From Flavobacteriales bacterium (GTDB lineage Bacteria > Bacteroidota > Bacteroidia > Flavobacteriales_D > Sanyastnellaceae): DNA of 46,541 nt. Of the stretch, positions 33,503 through 41,530 are shown one piece after another (the stretch's first letter is position 1; every line of letters begins with the position of its first letter). Below the pieces are notes generated by a model. That model saw only the letters and a list, made by a program, of their open reading frames with translations. It did no database searches and had not been told where the DNA came from. The position numbers and the translations under genes were made by a program. The stretch is from contig CANGEF010000002.1 of assembly GCA_947452685.1 (NCBI GenBank), forward strand, positions 1 to 46,541, given 5' to 3'.

Positions 33503-35809
33503 TTATTTTCTCAAGAGGTGGAAGTAACCGGTGTAGTCTTCCAATTTTCCTGCAGGGGTAGTCACTTTCAAGATGTAGTAGTACACACCGTCGTTCAGGT
33601 CTTTCGGAGACCAATCGTTGTGGTAGTTTGTGTTTTCATAAACCAAATCTCCCCAACGACTGAACACTTGCACTTCCGCATTTTGGAAATATTGCAACGC
33701 ACTTCCGAAGCTTAACACCTCATTCAACACGTCGTTGTCTAAGGTTAAGATATTCGGCAAGAATACTTCGCAAGGAAGTGAAGTTACTTCATAGTTCGAA
33801 GTGCTGTTGAACAAACAGATGGGCTCAGAAATAGTAACACTGTATTGGAAAGGAGTGAATGGCACATTCGCATTCGAAGGGTAGTTTATTCCTACTGCTC
33901 CGGCCACGGCGCCTGTTGCATCTGACCACTGATACAAATAAGTTGGATCAATAAACGGAGCCGTCAGTAACATGTCTTCACCCATACAAATAGAGTCAGT
34001 AGAAAGCGGAGCGCTTGATGGTGTTAATGGGGTTACCAGCATTACATTATCGGTGACTGTACATTGAATATCGTCTATCGGGTGAACGGATAACGATACC
34101 TCCGAAGTCCCTGTTGCGCCGCTAAAGCTTGGGAATGGTATATTGGTCGCGTTCAATGAACCGCCGTTCGCACTAACAATGGACCAATCATAGATGTAGT
34201 TTATTCCTGATACTTGTCCAGATAAATTGCTCGTTAGGTTTACCGTGTTCAAGCAATAAGGTAAGTCGCCTCCTAGGTCTAAAACTGGAGGTGCGAAATA
34301 ATTTACACCAATAGTGTCTGTATAGGTACAACCAAAATTATCCAAAGCTGAAACAATGGCGTAGTAATCACCAGGAGCAGTTGGGTTGAATACTGCACCA
34401 CCACAATTGGCTACAGTGTTTGTAATTCCAGCACCTGTCCAAGAAAGAGAATCGCATGTGAATCCGAAAGACGGCGTAAACGACATCAATGGCGGATACA
34501 ATTGCGGAGCGAAGTCTACTGACCAGTCGAAAATCCAACCGTCATCAGAAGCCCACATGTCGCACACTTCAATGATCCAAGCGCCGTTTAACGGACACCC
34601 GATAAGATTTGTGAAGGGCTGAACAGAGTTGTAAGTTCCACTTGGCAATGTTGACCCTGCATTTGCCGCCCAAGTGCCTGCTGTGGCAGTTGGTGACCAA
34701 TAGTAATCATAACCTGTTCCGGCAGGATCTGCAGGACCGTTGATATCGATAGGCACTCCTAAGAACGTTCCGCTTCCACCTTGTTGGTGAACAACAATGG
34801 TTTGTCCATTTGGACAAATAAATGAAATAACGATATCACCCATGAAGCTGTGCTCAAAGTTGATGAAGAAGTCGGCGATGTCGGTTGCACTTTGAATGGT
34901 TTGACCAGCATTGAAACTGCCAAACAATAGTGTGTCTGAAAAGCACTGTGTCTGATCATCTGGAATGTACAAGGCTCCTCCGAAATTCGCGGTAGGAATT
35001 GCAGTCCAATAGGTCGGTGTAATCGATACAGCAAGGTTGATCTCTTGTCCAAGACAAGCTTGAAAATCATCTGCAGCAATGCTTATTGAAGGCTCTGTAT
35101 CTACCAGAACAAGTGCGTCGATTAAGTTAATGTTTCCGCAACCGTTCGTATCTAAAACATTTAGCTCTACCATGTAAGCTCCTGGCTGAGAGAATGAGTG
35201 AGAAACTATTGGCCATGAAGTATCGTCTGTTGTTCCGTCATCGAAATCCCACGTGTGACTTCCCATCACAGAACCTGGAGCGAAAACGGTTGGTGTTGCG
35301 TCGAAGGTCATGGTTTCACCTACACACAAATGTGTGGGTTGGAAATCTAATTGATCGGTTGTTACCGCTACCACCGGCGGAGTACAAGGAATACCGCAAG
35401 AGATTTCAGCACCAAAGTTTCCAACACTTGCATCGCCATCTGAAGTAAACAAGACTGTTAAGCAATTCGTTGGGTTACTTGAAGAAATAATCACACCACT
35501 TAAATCTACGCCGGTGTATGTACCAATTAACGGTGCAGATGGATCTCCACCGTTGAAGATGGCTATTTGGTCACCGGCACCAAGGCTGAATACATTAAAC
35601 TCTAAGTTTACTTGTCCAGGAATGGAATTATCTGAGCATATCACTGAAATAGCCACGACATTCGGGCCATAATCTGCAGCGCTTAATCCTGGATCCACCA
35701 AGAAACCACCGCAATCACTGATTGCTGCAGTTCCCACCGGGTACTCTTGCGCTGTTGCTTGAAAAACGGACAAGGCCGCTACGAAAAGGGAGAATAAAAC
35801 TTTTTTCAT
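33503..35809 (-). CDS. T9SS type B-sorted secreted protein with CUB-like, PKD and P-domain-like modules
   Basis: A 768-residue exported protein with a signal peptide ending TAQ near residue 21. In order it shows a CUB-like region (about 30-140, GDQIAIFNGGDPSAPLIGTY), a PKD domain (GSHTWDFDDGTTDD followed by VSHSFSQPGAYMVELNVLD), a proprotein-convertase-P-like jelly roll (NFEHSFMGDIVISFICPNGQ to NGAWIIEVCDMWASDDGW) and more Ig/PKD-like repeats. The C-terminus is the gliding-motility-associated (type B) sorting domain: VFLPNILTLDNDVLNE, VQVFSRWGDLVYENTNYHND, LNDGVYYYILKVTTPAGK and a final HLLRK. It should be secreted by T9SS and displayed or released; there is no catalytic domain. Its ATG follows the upstream gene's stop by 1 nt. 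Confidence 0.9.
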   Translation of the reverse strand: MKKVLFSLFVAALSVFQATAQEYPVGTAAISDCGGFLVDPGLSAADYGPNVVAISVICSDNSIPGQVNLEFNVFSLGAGDQIAIFNGGDPSAPLIGTYTGVDLSGVIISSSNPTNCLTVLFTSDGDASVGNFGAEISCGIPCTPPVVAVTTDQLDFQPTHLCVGETMTFDATPTVFAPGSVMGSHTWDFDDGTTDDTSWPIVSHSFSQPGAYMVELNVLDTNGCGNINLIDALVLVDTEPSISIAADDFQACLGQEINLAVSITPTYWTAIPTANFGGALYIPDDQTQCFSDTLLFGSFNAGQTIQSATDIADFFINFEHSFMGDIVISFICPNGQTIVVHQQGGSGTFLGVPIDINGPADPAGTGYDYYWSPTATAGTWAANAGSTLPSGTYNSVQPFTNLIGCPLNGAWIIEVCDMWASDDGWIFDWSVDFAPQLYPPLMSFTPSFGFTCDSLSWTGAGITNTVANCGGAVFNPTAPGDYYAIVSALDNFGCTYTDTIGVNYFAPPVLDLGGDLPYCLNTVNLTSNLSGQVSGINYIYDWSIVSANGGSLNATNIPFPSFSGATGTSEVSLSVHPIDDIQCTVTDNVMLVTPLTPSSAPLSTDSICMGEDMLLTAPFIDPTYLYQWSDATGAVAGAVGINYPSNANVPFTPFQYSVTISEPICLFNSTSNYEVTSLPCEVFLPNILTLDNDVLNEVLSFGSALQYFQNAEVQVFSRWGDLVYENTNYHNDWSPKDLNDGVYYYILKVTTPAGKLEDYTGYFHLLRK

Positions 35810-35810
35810 T

Positions 35811-36197
35811 TTACTTGGCTTTGTTGTTTATCAATTCTCTTTTGTACAAAGTCTCTAAACGCTTTGCTGAAAAAACCGTGATTACATAATCCGAATTCAT
35901 CCAACGGTAGGTTTTGGTTTCAATTTCATCGGGTTGCAAAGCCGGTGTATTATTTAAAGCATTGAACAACATGTTCGAGGTTGGAACAACCGACTCAAGT
36001 GATTGGCCCGATGTTAACTTCAGCTTTGGAGCGGTTGCCGCTTTCTCTGGAGCAAGGGTCACTGAAACCATATTGTTCTGTAAAAAATTCAACCAAGAAG
36101 CATCACTGTTGTGACGGTTGGTTATGTTCGATTGAGCGAACGAAATTCCAATTGTTCCAAGGAACAAAAAGAGAGAGAGCAGAATTTTCTTTTCCAT
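35811..36197 (-). CDS. Small exported protein of unknown function
   Basis: A 128-residue product with a signal peptide of about 21 residues ending ISFAQ; there is no lipobox. The mature part (about 107 residues) has an Asn-rich start (SNITNRHNSDASW), an Ala/Lys linker and a conserved-looking C-terminal segment (PDEIETKTYRWMNSDYVITV). No known domain is recognised. The stop codon is separated by 1 nt from the start of the large T9SS type B gene (TAAAATG), so the two are translationally coupled and the small protein could help or accompany the large one. This link is inferred from spacing only. Confidence 0.65.
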   Translation of the reverse strand: MEKKILLSLFLFLGTIGISFAQSNITNRHNSDASWLNFLQNNMVSVTLAPEKAATAPKLKLTSGQSLESVVPTSNMLFNALNNTPALQPDEIETKTYRWMNSDYVITVFSAKRLETLYKRELINNKAK

Positions 36198-36296
36198 AAA
36201 AACAAAAATAGGTAATGTCTTGACAATTTCACTAAGAAAATAGTTGTCTATTCTTGAAATTCCTTTTCAAAAAAATAGGATATTCAAAAATATGTG

Positions 36297-36304
36297 TATA
36301 TTTG
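36297..36304 (+). promoter_or_regulatory. -7 box of the tRNA-Lys gene
   Basis: TATATTTG is an exact TAnnTTTG match ending 21 nt before the tRNA. No TTG is present at the usual -33 distance, which could mean dependence on an activator or simply a weak consensus. Confidence 0.45.
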
Positions 36305-36325
36305 CACCCGCTTTTAGATAAAGAT

Positions 36326-36398
36326 GATCTCGTAGCTCAGCTGGTAGAGCAATACACTTTTAATGTATGGGCCCTGGGTTCGAATCCCAGCGGGATCA
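36326..36398 (+). tRNA. tRNA-Lys (anticodon TTT)
   Basis: A 73-nt cloverleaf: acceptor GATCTCG with CGGGATC, D arm GCTC/GAGC with AGCTGGTA loop, anticodon stem ATACA/TGTAT enclosing CTTTTAA (anticodon TTT), and T arm CTGGG/CCCAG with loop TTCGAAT. The discriminator is A at 36398 and the 3' CCA is not encoded. It is followed immediately by a terminator. Confidence 0.97.
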
Positions 36399-36404
36399 CA
36401 AAAC

Positions 36405-36438
36405 AAAAAACCTCTCAAGAAATTTGAGAGGTTTTTTT
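36405..36438 (+). terminator. Bidirectional terminator between tRNA-Lys and the prohibitin-like gene
   Basis: CCTCTCAA (36411-36418) pairs with TTGAGAGG (36424-36431) around GAAAT; a run of A precedes and a run of T follows, so it works in both directions. It would end tRNA-Lys on the plus strand and the minus-strand SPFH gene that stops at 36459. Confidence 0.92.
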
Positions 36439-36458
36439 TACGCCGAAACTTTTTCCAA

Positions 36459-37244
36459 TTAAGGATTGCCATCTGTGTTAATGAGCACATTGCCCACATT
36501 GGGACTTGTGATTATTATTTTCGCATTCGGCGAATTCGTTAAACTTCTTAGCGCTTCAATTTGATTGTACTGCAATTGCTTCTCTGTAAGGGAAGAATTA
36601 ATTATGTCTTGCGCCTGCTTAACGGCAGTTGCTTCAATGATCATTCTTTCGGCTTCTTTCTTTTGCTTTTCAATTACAAATTCCATTTGAAGAGCTGCTT
36701 GCTCTGCCATAACCTTGTTTTCAATGGCCTTCATCATTTGATCTGGAAGATCAATGTCTTTCAACAATACTGCGTCTACCACAAAGCCGTGAACCTCAAT
36801 GTGCATCGATAGTTCATCGAAAATAGCTTTTTCAATTTTCAATCGCTCTGTCGCATACAACTCCTTCGCTGAATAACGAGCAGAAATCTCTCGTGCCGTG
36901 GCTCTGAAATTACTTAGAACAATAATCTCTTCGTAATTTCTTCCAAATTGTGTGTAGATAGACTGTGCTCTTGAAGGATCTATGTGATAAAGCAAGGTTA
37001 TTTCTGCTTTAACACTCAACCCCTCTTTCGTTGGCAAAGGCAATACATTGAATTTCTCAATCGTTCGGGTGTCCATCTTAATCACCTTCGCAATAAACGG
37101 ATTGAAAAGCACGGGGCCACCCTTGTAGGTTTTCGTGGTTAATTTACCTAAGCGTTGCTTAATGGCTGTTTCGCCCGGTCTAACCACGGTGCACGCTGGT
37201 AGCAAAACAATTGCAGCCAGAAAAGGAATAAGAAGTTTTTTCAT
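36459..37244 (-). CDS. Prohibitin/SPFH family lipoprotein
   Basis: From ATG 37244 the protein has 261 residues and begins with a lipoprotein signal (lipobox LLPAC, Cys18). The SPFH domain follows (VVRPGETAIKQRLGKLTTKT to about 195), with the helical segment RATAREISARYSAKELY and a Glu/Ala/Gln-rich coiled coil (EFVIEKQKKEAERMIIEATA). The C-terminus, NAKIIITSPNVGNVLINTD, is of the prohibitin type. Unlike the 24155-25120 paralogue, which has a membrane helix, this one should be lipid-anchored and face the periplasm. The open frame continues upstream through the complement of tRNA-Leu; that extension is an artefact. The tRNA-Leu gene is divergent. Confidence 0.87.
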   Translation of the reverse strand: MKKLLIPFLAAIVLLPACTVVRPGETAIKQRLGKLTTKTYKGGPVLFNPFIAKVIKMDTRTIEKFNVLPLPTKEGLSVKAEITLLYHIDPSRAQSIYTQFGRNYEEIIVLSNFRATAREISARYSAKELYATERLKIEKAIFDELSMHIEVHGFVVDAVLLKDIDLPDQMMKAIENKVMAEQAALQMEFVIEKQKKEAERMIIEATAVKQAQDIINSSLTEKQLQYNQIEALRSLTNSPNAKIIITSPNVGNVLINTDGNP

Positions 37245-37292
37245 GTCGCTATTTTTTATTGAACGAAAGTAGTGAGAAAGAAATGAGATGCG

Positions 37293-37300
37293 TACATTTG
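37293..37300 (+). promoter_or_regulatory. -7 box of the tRNA-Leu gene
   Basis: TACATTTG is an exact TAnnTTTG match, 8 nt before the tRNA, which gives a very short 5' leader. No -33 TTG is seen at proper spacing. Confidence 0.5.
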
Positions 37301-37308
37301 CACTCTTA

Positions 37309-37390
37309 GCCCTGGTGGTGAAATTGGTAGACACGCCATCTTGAGGGGGTGGTTCCGTAAGGTGTGCTGGTTCGAGTCCAGTCCAGGGCA
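37309..37390 (+). tRNA. tRNA-Leu (anticodon GAG)
   Basis: An 82-nt class II tRNA: acceptor GCCCTGG with CCAGGGC, anticodon stem CCATC/GGTGG around TTGAGGG (anticodon GAG), a long variable arm with CCGTAAGG, and T arm GCTGG/CCAGT with loop TTCGAGT. Discriminator A is at 37390; CCA is not encoded. Confidence 0.96.
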
Positions 37391-37418
37391 CAAAGGGGAA
37401 ATTTTCCCCTTTTTTTTA
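37391..37418 (+). terminator. Terminator after tRNA-Leu
   Basis: AAAGGGGAA (37392-37400) pairs with TTCCCCTTT (37404-37412) around a 3-nt loop, followed by more T residues. It directly follows the tRNA and isolates it from the DAHP synthase gene. Confidence 0.92.
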
Positions 37419-37481
37419 TGCTTAAAAACAGAGTGTGCCTCTTGGAATAAGGTACTTTCGCAGTAAGATTGAAAGGACGAA

Positions 37482-38534
37482 ATGGAAAAGAACAAAGGCA
37501 ATTTCACATGGATAGCAGGACCGTGCAGCGCGGAATCGGAGGAGCAAGTATTAAATACCGCTCGAGCGCTAAGTTCGAAATTACCCTTGACCTATTACCG
37601 CGCGGGCCTATGGAAGCCACGAACCAGCCCTAATTCCTTTGAGGGAATGGGAGCTGCAGGGCTTCCTTGGATGAAAAAAGCTCAAGAAGAAACAGGTGTG
37701 AAAATCATTACTGAGGTGGCCACTTCACAGCATGTTGAACTTTGTCTAGAATACAATTTCGACGCTCTTTGGATTGGCGCACGAACAACTACCAATCCGT
37801 TTTCAGTGCAAGAAATTGCAGAAGCGCTTCGTGGGGTGAACATTCCAATATTCATTAAAAACCCCATTAATCCTGACCTTTCGCTTTGGATTGGGGCCTT
37901 CGAACGTTTTCAAAAAGTTGGACAAACCGATTTAAGTGCCATTCACCGCGGGTTCTCGGTGGCGAATAAACTACCTTACCGCAACAAACCACTTTGGGAA
38001 ATTCCAATTGAATTTAAAACACAATTTCCAGACATTCCGCTTCTCTGTGACCCTAGCCACATCTGCGGAAACAGAACATTGCTGAAAGATGTTAGCCAAC
38101 GAGCCATAGACTTGGGCATGAATGGTATCATGATCGAAAGCCATCCGAATCCAGACCAAGCACTGAGCGACGCTCAACAACAAATTACTCCGGAGCAAGT
38201 GGCTGAAATGGCCGAGCTTCTGCATTATCGAAGCACTTCACTGACAACCGACTCTGCTCAAAAATTGCAAACTTTGAGGGACCGAGTAGACGCGTTGGAT
38301 GCCGACATTATTGATTTGTTGGGAAAGCGAATGAATATTGCTAGAGAGATGGGAGCTTTGAAAAAAGAAGAAGGCATTATCATTTTCCAATTGGAACGTT
38401 GGAAGGAAATTCTCGACAGTCGCGAGTCGTGGGGCAAATCGGCAAACCTAACGGAAACATTTCTTTCCGCTTATCTTGAAGCGATTCACAAAGAAAGTAT
38501 TCGCGCTCAAAATGGCGTCATGAACAAAGACTAA
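37482..38534 (+). CDS. Bifunctional 3-deoxy-7-phosphoheptulonate synthase / chorismate mutase type II
   Basis: Fusion of two shikimate-pathway enzymes. Residues about 5-255 are a class I beta/KDO8P-synthase-like DAHP synthase that condenses PEP with erythrose 4-phosphate: WIAGPCSAES (10-19), YRAGLWKPRTSPNSFEG, GARTTTNPF, CDPSHICGNR and IESHPNP, containing metal and substrate ligands. Residues about 265-345 are an AroQ-type chorismate mutase (LRDRVDALDADIIDLLGKRM, then GALKKEEG) that makes prephenate for Phe and Tyr. This domain order is widespread in Bacteroidota, where the mutase part can mediate feedback by prephenate. The ATG follows AAGGA by 4 nt, a rare good ribosome site here. Confidence 0.94.
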   Translation: MEKNKGNFTWIAGPCSAESEEQVLNTARALSSKLPLTYYRAGLWKPRTSPNSFEGMGAAGLPWMKKAQEETGVKIITEVATSQHVELCLEYNFDALWIGARTTTNPFSVQEIAEALRGVNIPIFIKNPINPDLSLWIGAFERFQKVGQTDLSAIHRGFSVANKLPYRNKPLWEIPIEFKTQFPDIPLLCDPSHICGNRTLLKDVSQRAIDLGMNGIMIESHPNPDQALSDAQQQITPEQVAEMAELLHYRSTSLTTDSAQKLQTLRDRVDALDADIIDLLGKRMNIAREMGALKKEEGIIIFQLERWKEILDSRESWGKSANLTETFLSAYLEAIHKESIRAQNGVMNKD

Positions 38535-38608
38535 CTCCCGTCATTGTGAATGAATGGTGAATAAAATCAACGAGTTCCCTTCCTTCGTGTGTGTTAATTT
38601 TACGTGCT

Positions 38609-39109
38609 ATGCGCGCGTTGCTGATTTTCCTTTTTTTTGTTTCAAGCATGACCGTGTTTGGTCAAGATCCCGCGCCCCAAGATTCTTTGCTACCCATAGT
38701 TCCTTACTCTTCAGATGGTGCCGCTAGGCAATGGCTGAATGGAAGCGATAAATCTAGCTTGCCCAAATTCACTGCAGCACCGGTGCCCATTCAACCCATT
38801 GTTATTTACTTCGAAAAATCGGGTGTTGATTTGAGCACAACAGCGCAACAGCAGTTGAATGATGTTGTTGAAAAACTCGCACGCAACGGGAAAACAGGCG
38901 TGCTCATAACGGGTTATTCAGATCGAAATGGCAGTAGCGAAAAGAATTGGAAAGAATCCGAGAAACGCGCGAAAGCAGCGCGCAATTTTATTGTGAATTC
39001 AGGTATTGACGCCAACCGTTGTGTAGCAAAGTTCGTGGGTGACGTTGGTTCCATTGGAAAAAACCCCGGAGATAGAAAAGTGATCGTTGAATTTATTGCT
39101 CGTCCCTAA
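38609..39109 (+). CDS. OmpA-like domain periplasmic/outer-membrane protein
   Basis: A 166-residue exported protein with a signal peptide ending VFGQ. A linker of some 50 residues precedes a C-terminal OmpA/MotB-like domain, which binds peptidoglycan: IVIYFEKSGVDLSTTAQQQL, then VLITGYSDRNGSSEKN, EKRAKAARNFIVNSGIDANR and KFVGDVG. There is no N-terminal barrel, so the protein is a short periplasmic anchor. ATG 38609 is preferred over GTG 38591, which would disrupt the signal peptide and overlaps the -7-like TAATTTTA at 38595-38602. The stop overlaps the following ATG (TAATG). Confidence 0.82.
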   Translation: MRALLIFLFFVSSMTVFGQDPAPQDSLLPIVPYSSDGAARQWLNGSDKSSLPKFTAAPVPIQPIVIYFEKSGVDLSTTAQQQLNDVVEKLARNGKTGVLITGYSDRNGSSEKNWKESEKRAKAARNFIVNSGIDANRCVAKFVGDVGSIGKNPGDRKVIVEFIARP

Positions 39110-39717
39110 TGAAAATAATTTGTATCGGCAGAAACTATGCGGCACATGCCGCCGAATTGGGAAACGCAGTTCCTGAAAACCCCGTGGTATTTTGCAAGCC
39201 AGACTCTGCAATTATTCAGCGAGGAAATCCGTTTGTCATTCCAGCCTTCACCCATGATGTGCATTACGAGTTGGAATTGGTTTTCCGAATAAACAGATTG
39301 GGCAAACACATTCAAGAATCTTTTGCTCCTCGTTATTACAACGAAGTGACCTTAGGAATAGACTTTACAGCGAGAGATGTTCAAGATGATTTGAAGAAAA
39401 AAGGACTGCCCTGGGAACGCGCGAAAGCATTCGACGGATCTGCCTTTGTAAGTGAAAAATTCTTCGAAGTAGCGACCCTTCCTTCCCCCCTTATTTTTAC
39501 TTTGAAACAAAATGGAGTCACTGTTCAAGAAGGTAACAGTTCGCATATGATTCATTCCATTGATAAGCTCATTGAAAACGTCTCTGAAGTTTTCACGTTG
39601 AAGATCGGCGATTTAATCTTCACAGGAACTCCAGCGGGCGTTGGCCCTGTTGCTTCGGGCGATCTATTGGAAGGATACCTTTTCGAAGAAAAAGTATTTT
39701 CCCTTCGAATTAAATAA
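39109..39717 (+). CDS. Fumarylacetoacetate hydrolase (FAH) family protein
   Basis: A 202-residue FAH-fold enzyme acting on 2-oxo/beta-diketo acids such as acylpyruvates or oxaloacetate, with a divalent metal. Visible features are ICIGRNYAAHAAELGN, FCKPDSAI, the metal-binding HYELELV (Glu-x-Glu), GIDFTARDVQDDLKKKGLPW with the metal Asp, and FTGTPAGVGPV near the C-terminus. The length matches the short single-domain members. The precise substrate cannot be called. The ATG overlaps the stop of the OmpA-like gene (TAATG), and the convergent pcm gene ends 2 nt away. Confidence 0.9.
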   Translation: MKIICIGRNYAAHAAELGNAVPENPVVFCKPDSAIIQRGNPFVIPAFTHDVHYELELVFRINRLGKHIQESFAPRYYNEVTLGIDFTARDVQDDLKKKGLPWERAKAFDGSAFVSEKFFEVATLPSPLIFTLKQNGVTVQEGNSSHMIHSIDKLIENVSEVFTLKIGDLIFTGTPAGVGPVASGDLLEGYLFEEKVFSLRIK

Positions 39718-39719
39718 TA

Positions 39720-40376
39720 CTATGATTTGGTGTTGCTTCTTTTTTCAAGCATAGGAACAAAGGAAAATTCACCGAAATAGGTGTTCTGAAAATTCCCTTC
39801 AGCATCTTCTTGAATTAGGGTCATTTCTTGTTTATCTCCTTCACCGTAGGGCATAACCAATTTCCCGCCGGGCTTCATTTGCATAAGCAGTTCTTCCGGA
39901 ACAATAGGTATTGCGCATGTTATGATAATTCTATCGTAAGGCGCAAATGCCGGAATGCCCTTGTATCCATCGCCGTAGGCTAAATGACACTTGTATCCCA
40001 TTTCCGCCAACATTTTTTTTGAAGTATCGAAAAGCAATTTCTGTCTTTCGATGGAATAGACCTTCGCCCCCATTTCACACAGAACAGAAGTTTGATAGCC
40101 CGAACCGGTTCCTATTTCCAACACCTTCATTCCCTTTTCCACATCTAACAACTGGCTTTGGAAAGCCACGGTATAAGGTGCAGAAATGGTTTGCTCCGCT
40201 CCAATGGGAAGTGCCTTGTTTTCATAGGCCAACTCTACAAAAGCACTCGTTAAAAAAGCGTGCCTCGGCACTTTATTCAAGGCTTCCAATACGCGGGTGT
40301 CTGAAATTCCCTTCTCGCGCATTTCGTCTACCAATTTTCTTCTCAGCCCCTTGTGTCTGTAATTATCCTCAATCAT
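39720..40376 (-). CDS. pcm: Protein-L-isoaspartate O-methyltransferase
   Basis: Repairs age-damaged proteins by methylating L-isoaspartyl residues with S-adenosylmethionine. The 218 residues have RHAFLTSAF and the IGAEQTISAPYTVA segment typical of the family, and the SAM-binding motif VLEIGTGSGYQT at 85-96, followed by VYSIER (motif II) and RIIITCAIPIVPEELL. The gene is on the minus strand between an FAH-family gene and a divergent oxidoreductase, and appears monocistronic. Confidence 0.95.
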   Translation of the reverse strand: MIEDNYRHKGLRRKLVDEMREKGISDTRVLEALNKVPRHAFLTSAFVELAYENKALPIGAEQTISAPYTVAFQSQLLDVEKGMKVLEIGTGSGYQTSVLCEMGAKVYSIERQKLLFDTSKKMLAEMGYKCHLAYGDGYKGIPAFAPYDRIIITCAIPIVPEELLMQMKPGGKLVMPYGEGDKQEMTLIQEDAEGNFQNTYFGEFSFVPMLEKRSNTKS

Positions 40377-40487
40377 ACCGCCAAGGTAAGTGACTATTTC
40401 TTCCGCTTTTCAGTGTTGAAAAGTAAAAATCAACCAAGTGATGTAGACATCAATTTCAATCACATTTGCAAAAGAAGAGATTTATTT

Positions 40488-41432
40488 ATGTTGAAAATAG
40501 GAGTTTTAGGAACGGGCTACTTAGGGAAGATTCATATGCAAGTGCTTTCGGAATTACCGGAGCTGTTTCAATCTATCCACTTTTTCGATCCAGATATTAA
40601 AGCCGCGAAAGAAGCTGCAGCGCGTTTTGGAATAGAGCCCTGCCATAGTCTTGATGCGTTAATAAACGAAGTAGACGTTGTTGATGTTGTTTCGAGCACA
40701 CCCTCGCATTTTCAATGTGCTTCGAATGCCATTCGAAATTTAAAACATGTCTTTATAGAGAAGCCTATTACTTCTACTTTAGAGGAGAGTAATCGATTGA
40801 TAAAGCTTGCCAAGGAAGCGCAAGTCATTGCACAAGTCGGACATATTGAACGATTCAATCCGGCTTATCTCGCTGTTTCTCCATTATTGGAAAACACCAA
40901 GTACATTGAGGCTCACCGATTGAGTCAATTCAAAGGAAGAAACAACGATGTGTCTGTGATTCTCGATGTAATGATTCACGACATAGATTTAATTTTGGCC
41001 GTCACGAAAGCCAATGTCAGAAGGGTTTCTGCCAATGGCGCATCTGTGCTTACCCCGCACATAGACATTGCCAATGCCCGCATAGAATTAGACAACGGAT
41101 GCGTTGCGAACCTTACTGCCAGTAGGGTTGCAACTGACGCTATGCGTAAAATGAGATTCTATCAAAAAGATGCATGTTTCGTTTCAGACTTCTTGAATAA
41201 AACAGCACACAGTTATGAATTACTTCGCGAAAACGAAGAAAATGAAATAACTAAAAAGAATCTTGTGGTACCGGATAGCAATGCACTGAAGCAAGAACTG
41301 ACCAGCTTTGGAAAGGCGGTGTTAAGCCAAAGCGCACCAACGGTCTCATTGGAAGATGGGCACAAGGCACTTGCTGTAGCCGAAATGATTGCAGAAAAAA
41401 TACGACTGAACGTATTCACGTCAGAAGACTAA
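40488..41432 (+). CDS. Gfo/Idh/MocA family oxidoreductase
   Basis: A 314-residue NAD(P)-dependent dehydrogenase of the glucose-fructose oxidoreductase group. The Rossmann motif is GVLGTGYLGKIH (5-16), the EKP triad is at 91-93 (FIEKPITSTLEES), and HIERFNPAYLAV and MIHDIDLIL follow in the C-terminal domain. Relatives act on sugars, inositols or nucleotide sugars; the substrate is not determined. The open frame upstream to 40353 overlaps the pcm start and lacks family similarity, so ATG 40488 is chosen. Genes for polysaccharide assembly lie a little downstream, which would suit a sugar substrate. Confidence 0.9.
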   Translation: MLKIGVLGTGYLGKIHMQVLSELPELFQSIHFFDPDIKAAKEAAARFGIEPCHSLDALINEVDVVDVVSSTPSHFQCASNAIRNLKHVFIEKPITSTLEESNRLIKLAKEAQVIAQVGHIERFNPAYLAVSPLLENTKYIEAHRLSQFKGRNNDVSVILDVMIHDIDLILAVTKANVRRVSANGASVLTPHIDIANARIELDNGCVANLTASRVATDAMRKMRFYQKDACFVSDFLNKTAHSYELLRENEENEITKKNLVVPDSNALKQELTSFGKAVLSQSAPTVSLEDGHKALAVAEMIAEKIRLNVFTSED

Positions 41433-41504
41433 GCCACTGATTTCTCTCATTGGCAATAATCTCATTTTTATTGCGTTTCTCTGCGTAACCTTTTTTGGCG
41501 AATG

Positions 41505-41512
41505 TATATTCG
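41505..41512 (+). promoter_or_regulatory. -7-like box upstream of the 41531 lipoprotein
   Basis: TATATTCG, the same variant as at 13042-13049, lies 18 nt before the TTG start. It supports choosing TTG 41531 over the in-frame TTG at 41495, which would precede the transcript start. Confidence 0.35.
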
Positions 41513-41530
41513 CAACCCAAAACACAAACA

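Noticed and set aside
36314-36499. Short minus-strand frame containing DPAGIRTQGPYIKSVLLYQL
   Set aside because: It is the antisense translation of tRNA-Lys (36326-36398) and its terminator.
37245-37391. N-terminal extension of the prohibitin-like frame beginning MPWTGLEPAHL
   Set aside because: It is the antisense translation of the tRNA-Leu gene (37309-37390), a common artefact; the lipoprotein signal at ATG 37244 gives the true start.
41453-41474. GCAATAA...TTATTGC hairpin after the Gfo/Idh/MocA gene as a terminator
   Set aside because: Only 7 AT-rich base pairs, an 8-nt loop and no T-run after it; too weak to call.
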